Assembly (NCBI GenBank): GCA_038235275.1
Contig: JBBSUC010000007.1
Span: 1 to 64,000, forward strand
DNA: 64,000 nt
Direction of reading: 5' to 3'
Origin: Persicitalea sp038235275
GTDB lineage: Bacteria; Bacteroidota; Bacteroidia; Cytophagales; Spirosomataceae
The notes under the pieces were generated by a model that was not told where the DNA came from, did no database searches, and saw only the letters and a program-made list of their open reading frames with translations. Position 1 is the first letter of the stretch. The number at the start of each line of letters is the position of its first letter. Below are positions 61,611 through 64,000 of this stretch, piece after piece. A program made the position numbers and the translations under genes.

Positions 61611-63047
61611 ATGAAATTTATTCGTGCCTTACTCACACTGCTTATCGGTGTCCAGTTTGGGGTTTCTGCCCAAGGGATTGATACTTCCGGCACGCGGGCC
61701 AAGACCGTTTTCAGCATCCCGTTGCGGCAGATCGGTACGCTCGCGCCGCGCAGTGTCAGCGAAATAAAATCCTCCAACTGGATTCTGGGCTGTGAAACCC
61801 TCGACCGCGACATGGCCGACTACGAGCAGTACAAGGAATACATTGCTCCTTTGGGAATCAAGCGATTGCGGATGCAGGCGGGCTGGGCCAAAACTGAGCA
61901 GACGAAGGGAAAGTACGACTGGGGCTGGCTGGATAAAATCATCGACGATGCGGTGAGCCGGGGCTACGAACCCTGGCTGGAAACTTCATACGGCAACCCC
62001 ATCTATGCGGGCGGTGGCGGCATCAATCTCAGCGCGGGCATCCCCACCTCGCCCGAGGCGCTCAAAGCCTGGGACGATTGGGTGACCACATTGGTAACCC
62101 GCTATCAAGGCAAAGTAAAGGAGTGGGAGATTTGGAACGAGCCCAACTTTGGCGACAACGAAATAAACCTGCCCGAAGCAGTAGCCGACCTCAACATCCG
62201 AACCGCCGAAATCATCAAGCGGATTCAGCCCGCCGCCAAAATTTCCGGCCTGGCGATGGGACACATCGACCTGGATTATGCCGATGCCTTTTTCAAGTAT
62301 ATCCATAAAAAAGGCAAGATGGGTCTGTTCGACAACGTGACCTACCACGACTACGTCTATAATCCCGACGCCAACTACAACCGGGTGGCCGACTTGCGGC
62401 GGGTGCTGGATCGTTATGCCCCGGCGGTAAAGCTCCGGCAGGGCGAAAACGGCTCCCCCTCGTTCTCGGGGGGTGGACGCGGTGCCCTGGGCGACTACGA
62501 CTGGTCGGAAGTGTCGCAGGCCAAGTGGAACACGCGCCGGATGCTGGGCGATTTGGGCCACGACATCGAGTCCAGTATTCTGGGCATCATCGACATGAAC
62601 TATGGCGTCCTGAGCGGCGGGCCGATCCGGCGACTGAACGTGAAGGGGTTGCTCGAATCCGATTCCACCAAGCGGGTGGTGCGCCCCAAGTTGGTGTACT
62701 ACGCCATGCAGAATGTCGCCTCGGTTTTTGACGATAACCTGGTACGAATCAAAAACCTGCACGACACCCACAACATCAACGCGAAAGTGGCTCCCGACGA
62801 AGTAAAGTACAACAAGGGTACCGATCGCAGTCTGGCGGTGTACGGTTACGCGCACAAAATCTCGAAAAAACAGGTATTCGCGATCTGGAGCGACGAAGCC
62901 ATTCCCTCCGATTCCAACGTGACCCGAAACCTCAATTTCACGGTCATCAACGGGAATTTTGACCAACCGGTCTATGTCGATATCCTCACGGGGGGCGTCT
63001 ATGAAATTCCGGCCAGCCAGTGGAGCAAAAAGGAAAATGTCTTCTAG
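61611..63047 (+). CDS. GH39-like clan GH-A glycoside hydrolase
   Basis: 478 residues with a signal peptide (about 1-20, VSAQ). A (beta/alpha)8 barrel of clan GH-A is indicated by LGIKRLRMQAGWAKTEQ, WEIWNEPNFG with the acid/base Glu at about 176, and RQGENGSPS with the nucleophile Glu at about 279. A short C-terminal beta domain follows. The order resembles GH39 beta-xylosidases, though GH5- or GH30-like families are alternatives. It is 22 bases after the propeller gene, so it belongs to the same operon. Confidence 0.75.
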   Translation: MKFIRALLTLLIGVQFGVSAQGIDTSGTRAKTVFSIPLRQIGTLAPRSVSEIKSSNWILGCETLDRDMADYEQYKEYIAPLGIKRLRMQAGWAKTEQTKGKYDWGWLDKIIDDAVSRGYEPWLETSYGNPIYAGGGGINLSAGIPTSPEALKAWDDWVTTLVTRYQGKVKEWEIWNEPNFGDNEINLPEAVADLNIRTAEIIKRIQPAAKISGLAMGHIDLDYADAFFKYIHKKGKMGLFDNVTYHDYVYNPDANYNRVADLRRVLDRYAPAVKLRQGENGSPSFSGGGRGALGDYDWSEVSQAKWNTRRMLGDLGHDIESSILGIIDMNYGVLSGGPIRRLNVKGLLESDSTKRVVRPKLVYYAMQNVASVFDDNLVRIKNLHDTHNINAKVAPDEVKYNKGTDRSLAVYGYAHKISKKQVFAIWSDEAIPSDSNVTRNLNFTVINGNFDQPVYVDILTGGVYEIPASQWSKKENVF

Positions 63048-63430
63048 TTCAAGAATATTCCGATTTACGATGCTCCGATCTTAATTGCGGATAAATCGGT
63101 TTTAACGATAAAGCTATGAAGCACTACTAGTTGAAATACTTACAGCCTCAATTACGCTTTTGGCGTTAGTCAACCAGGCAAAGCCCATACAGACTAGGCC
63201 TGGAGGAGAATCGGTGAATTCAAAACCCGCGACGCCAATTTACGGCATCACGATATACAACCAGGAGAATGATGAAAATTAACGACCCAATGACGCCACT
63301 GCGGGCTGTCGGAACACCGCTGGCTGGGATATATTGAATTGCGAAAAAATCCGTATTTCGAAACGCACCATAAACACGGCGTTCCTGATTCTTACTTAAT
63401 TCTACAATCCTATTTTGTTAAGTACTGCAT
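63048..63430. other. gap before sulfatase gene, no gene supported
   Basis: Only short frames interrupted by stops are seen. One minor frame gives a protein-like stretch (KPATPIYGITIYNQEND) that could be the trace of a lost gene, but I cannot place it in a family. The gap is unusually long for this operon and may hold a promoter for the sulfatase. Confidence 0.4.
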
Positions 63431-64000
63431 ATGAATAGATTGTTCGCTACAACAGTGATACTTACTGTATTACTTATCGGATTTACACCGAAAGAAACTG
63501 GACAGAAGCCCAGGAAAGCAAACCTCGTGTTCATCCTGACCGACGAGCAGCGATTCGACACGTCCGCCCCCTATGGCAACGAAAAAATCCAAACTCCCAA
63601 TCTGAATCAGTTGGGGCAAGAGGCCGTCACCTTTAGTCGGGCTTACGTCACGCAGCCAGTGTGTTCGCCCGCCAGGTCGTCATTGCTGACGGGTCTGTAT
63701 CCCCATACCTCCGGAGTCACCTACAACAATATAGATTTGCCGACACAGGTGAAAACCCTGCCGGAAATTGTCAAGACCGCTTACCCCGAATACATTTCTG
63801 CTTACATCGGGAAGTGGCATCTCGGCCGTGAATTTGCCATTGGTCATGGTTTCGATCGGCGCGTCTCCACCGAAGATGAGTACACCGATGCGGAGAGTGG
63901 AAAGTTCAGTGATTATTACCACTTCCTGAAAGCCCGGGGCCACGACCTGGGAAGTAGACAAAAAAACGTTTCCAAACGGTCATTCGTCTCCAACCTTCCT
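63431..64000 (+). CDS. arylsulfatase-family enzyme, N-terminal part (runs off window)
   Basis: 190 codons are visible from the ATG at 63431. A signal segment (about 1-20) is followed by NLVFILTDEQRFDTSAPYG (metal-binding Asp) and CSPARSSLLTGLYPH. In the latter the Cys (about residue 77) in C-x-P-x-R is converted to formylglycine by a sulfatase-maturing enzyme. IGKWHLG follows as the second signature. It hydrolyses sulfate esters, probably from a polysaccharide, given the upstream glycosidases; the sulfated position is unknown. The C-terminal part lies beyond 64000. Confidence 0.9.
   Translation, partial: MNRLFATTVILTVLLIGFTPKETGQKPRKANLVFILTDEQRFDTSAPYGNEKIQTPNLNQLGQEAVTFSRAYVTQPVCSPARSSLLTGLYPHTSGVTYNNIDLPTQVKTLPEIVKTAYPEYISAYIGKWHLGREFAIGHGFDRRVSTEDEYTDAESGKFSDYYHFLKARGHDLGSRQKNVSKRSFVSNLP

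Noticed and set aside
61986..62966. 326-codon minus-strand open frame
   Set aside because: Antisense to the GH39-like gene, whose WNEPN and GENGSPS motifs prove the plus frame.
1..64000. CRISPR array, tRNA or rRNA genes
   Set aside because: No regularly spaced repeats and no rRNA-like or tRNA-like segments were noticed on reading; a tRNAscan/Infernal run would be decisive.

Overview
The window looks like chromosomal DNA of a Bacteroidota member, probably order Cytophagales (Spirosoma/Dyadobacter-like). The reasons are three SusC/SusD pairs, FecR anti-sigma factors next to TonB receptors carrying STN domains, an ECF sigma factor, HYC_CC_PP and DUF3347 proteins, few Shine-Dalgarno sites, and promoter-like TAnnTTTG boxes. 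The genus is inference. No rRNA, tRNA or CRISPR array was seen.

Region 1 (1-28.4 kb) is a dense copper/silver handling island. It encodes a CusA-type RND pump split into two overlapping reading frames, a CPH-type (CopB-like) and a CPC-type (CopA-like) P1B ATPase, and a TonB-dependent receptor. It also has two single-domain HMA chaperones and three different multicopper oxidases: a two-domain type, a three-domain CueO-like type, and a CopA-like type with a huge Met-rich linker and a C-terminal CopB-like barrel. Smaller parts are a Cys-rich four-helix copper-storage protein, two HYC_CC_PP proteins, two DUF3347 proteins, DUF305, PepSY, haem-binding and DUF2231 proteins, a CsoR-family regulator lacking the usual ligands, a Cys-rich periplasmic mini-protein and a BNR-repeat protein with a CECC motif. 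A K+-channel-like protein, an MGH1-like glycosidase and several gene remnants lie among them.

Region 2 (28.5-31.3 kb) is decayed: a frameshifted IS982 transposase, a possible pseudouridine synthase fragment and an esterase pseudogene. Region 3 (31.4-39.6 kb) carries a SusD-SusC-FecR set on the minus strand. The cognate sigma factor gene seems to have been destroyed by a degenerate IS630 copy, leaving only its C-terminal codons. IS3 and cytochrome c remnants follow.

Region 4 (39.7-52 kb) is an intact sigma-FecR-SusC set, then a frameshifted SusD, two FAD-dependent oxidoreductases and a GH97 glycosidase. Region 5 (52.1-64 kb) is a second glycan locus. An IclR regulator is divergent from SusC, SusD, a divergent GH115-like protein, a TolB-like propeller, a GH39-like glycosidase and a sulfatase cut by the window end. 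This set suggests uptake and breakdown of a glucuronate- or xylose-containing, possibly sulfated, polysaccharide. The substrate is inference.
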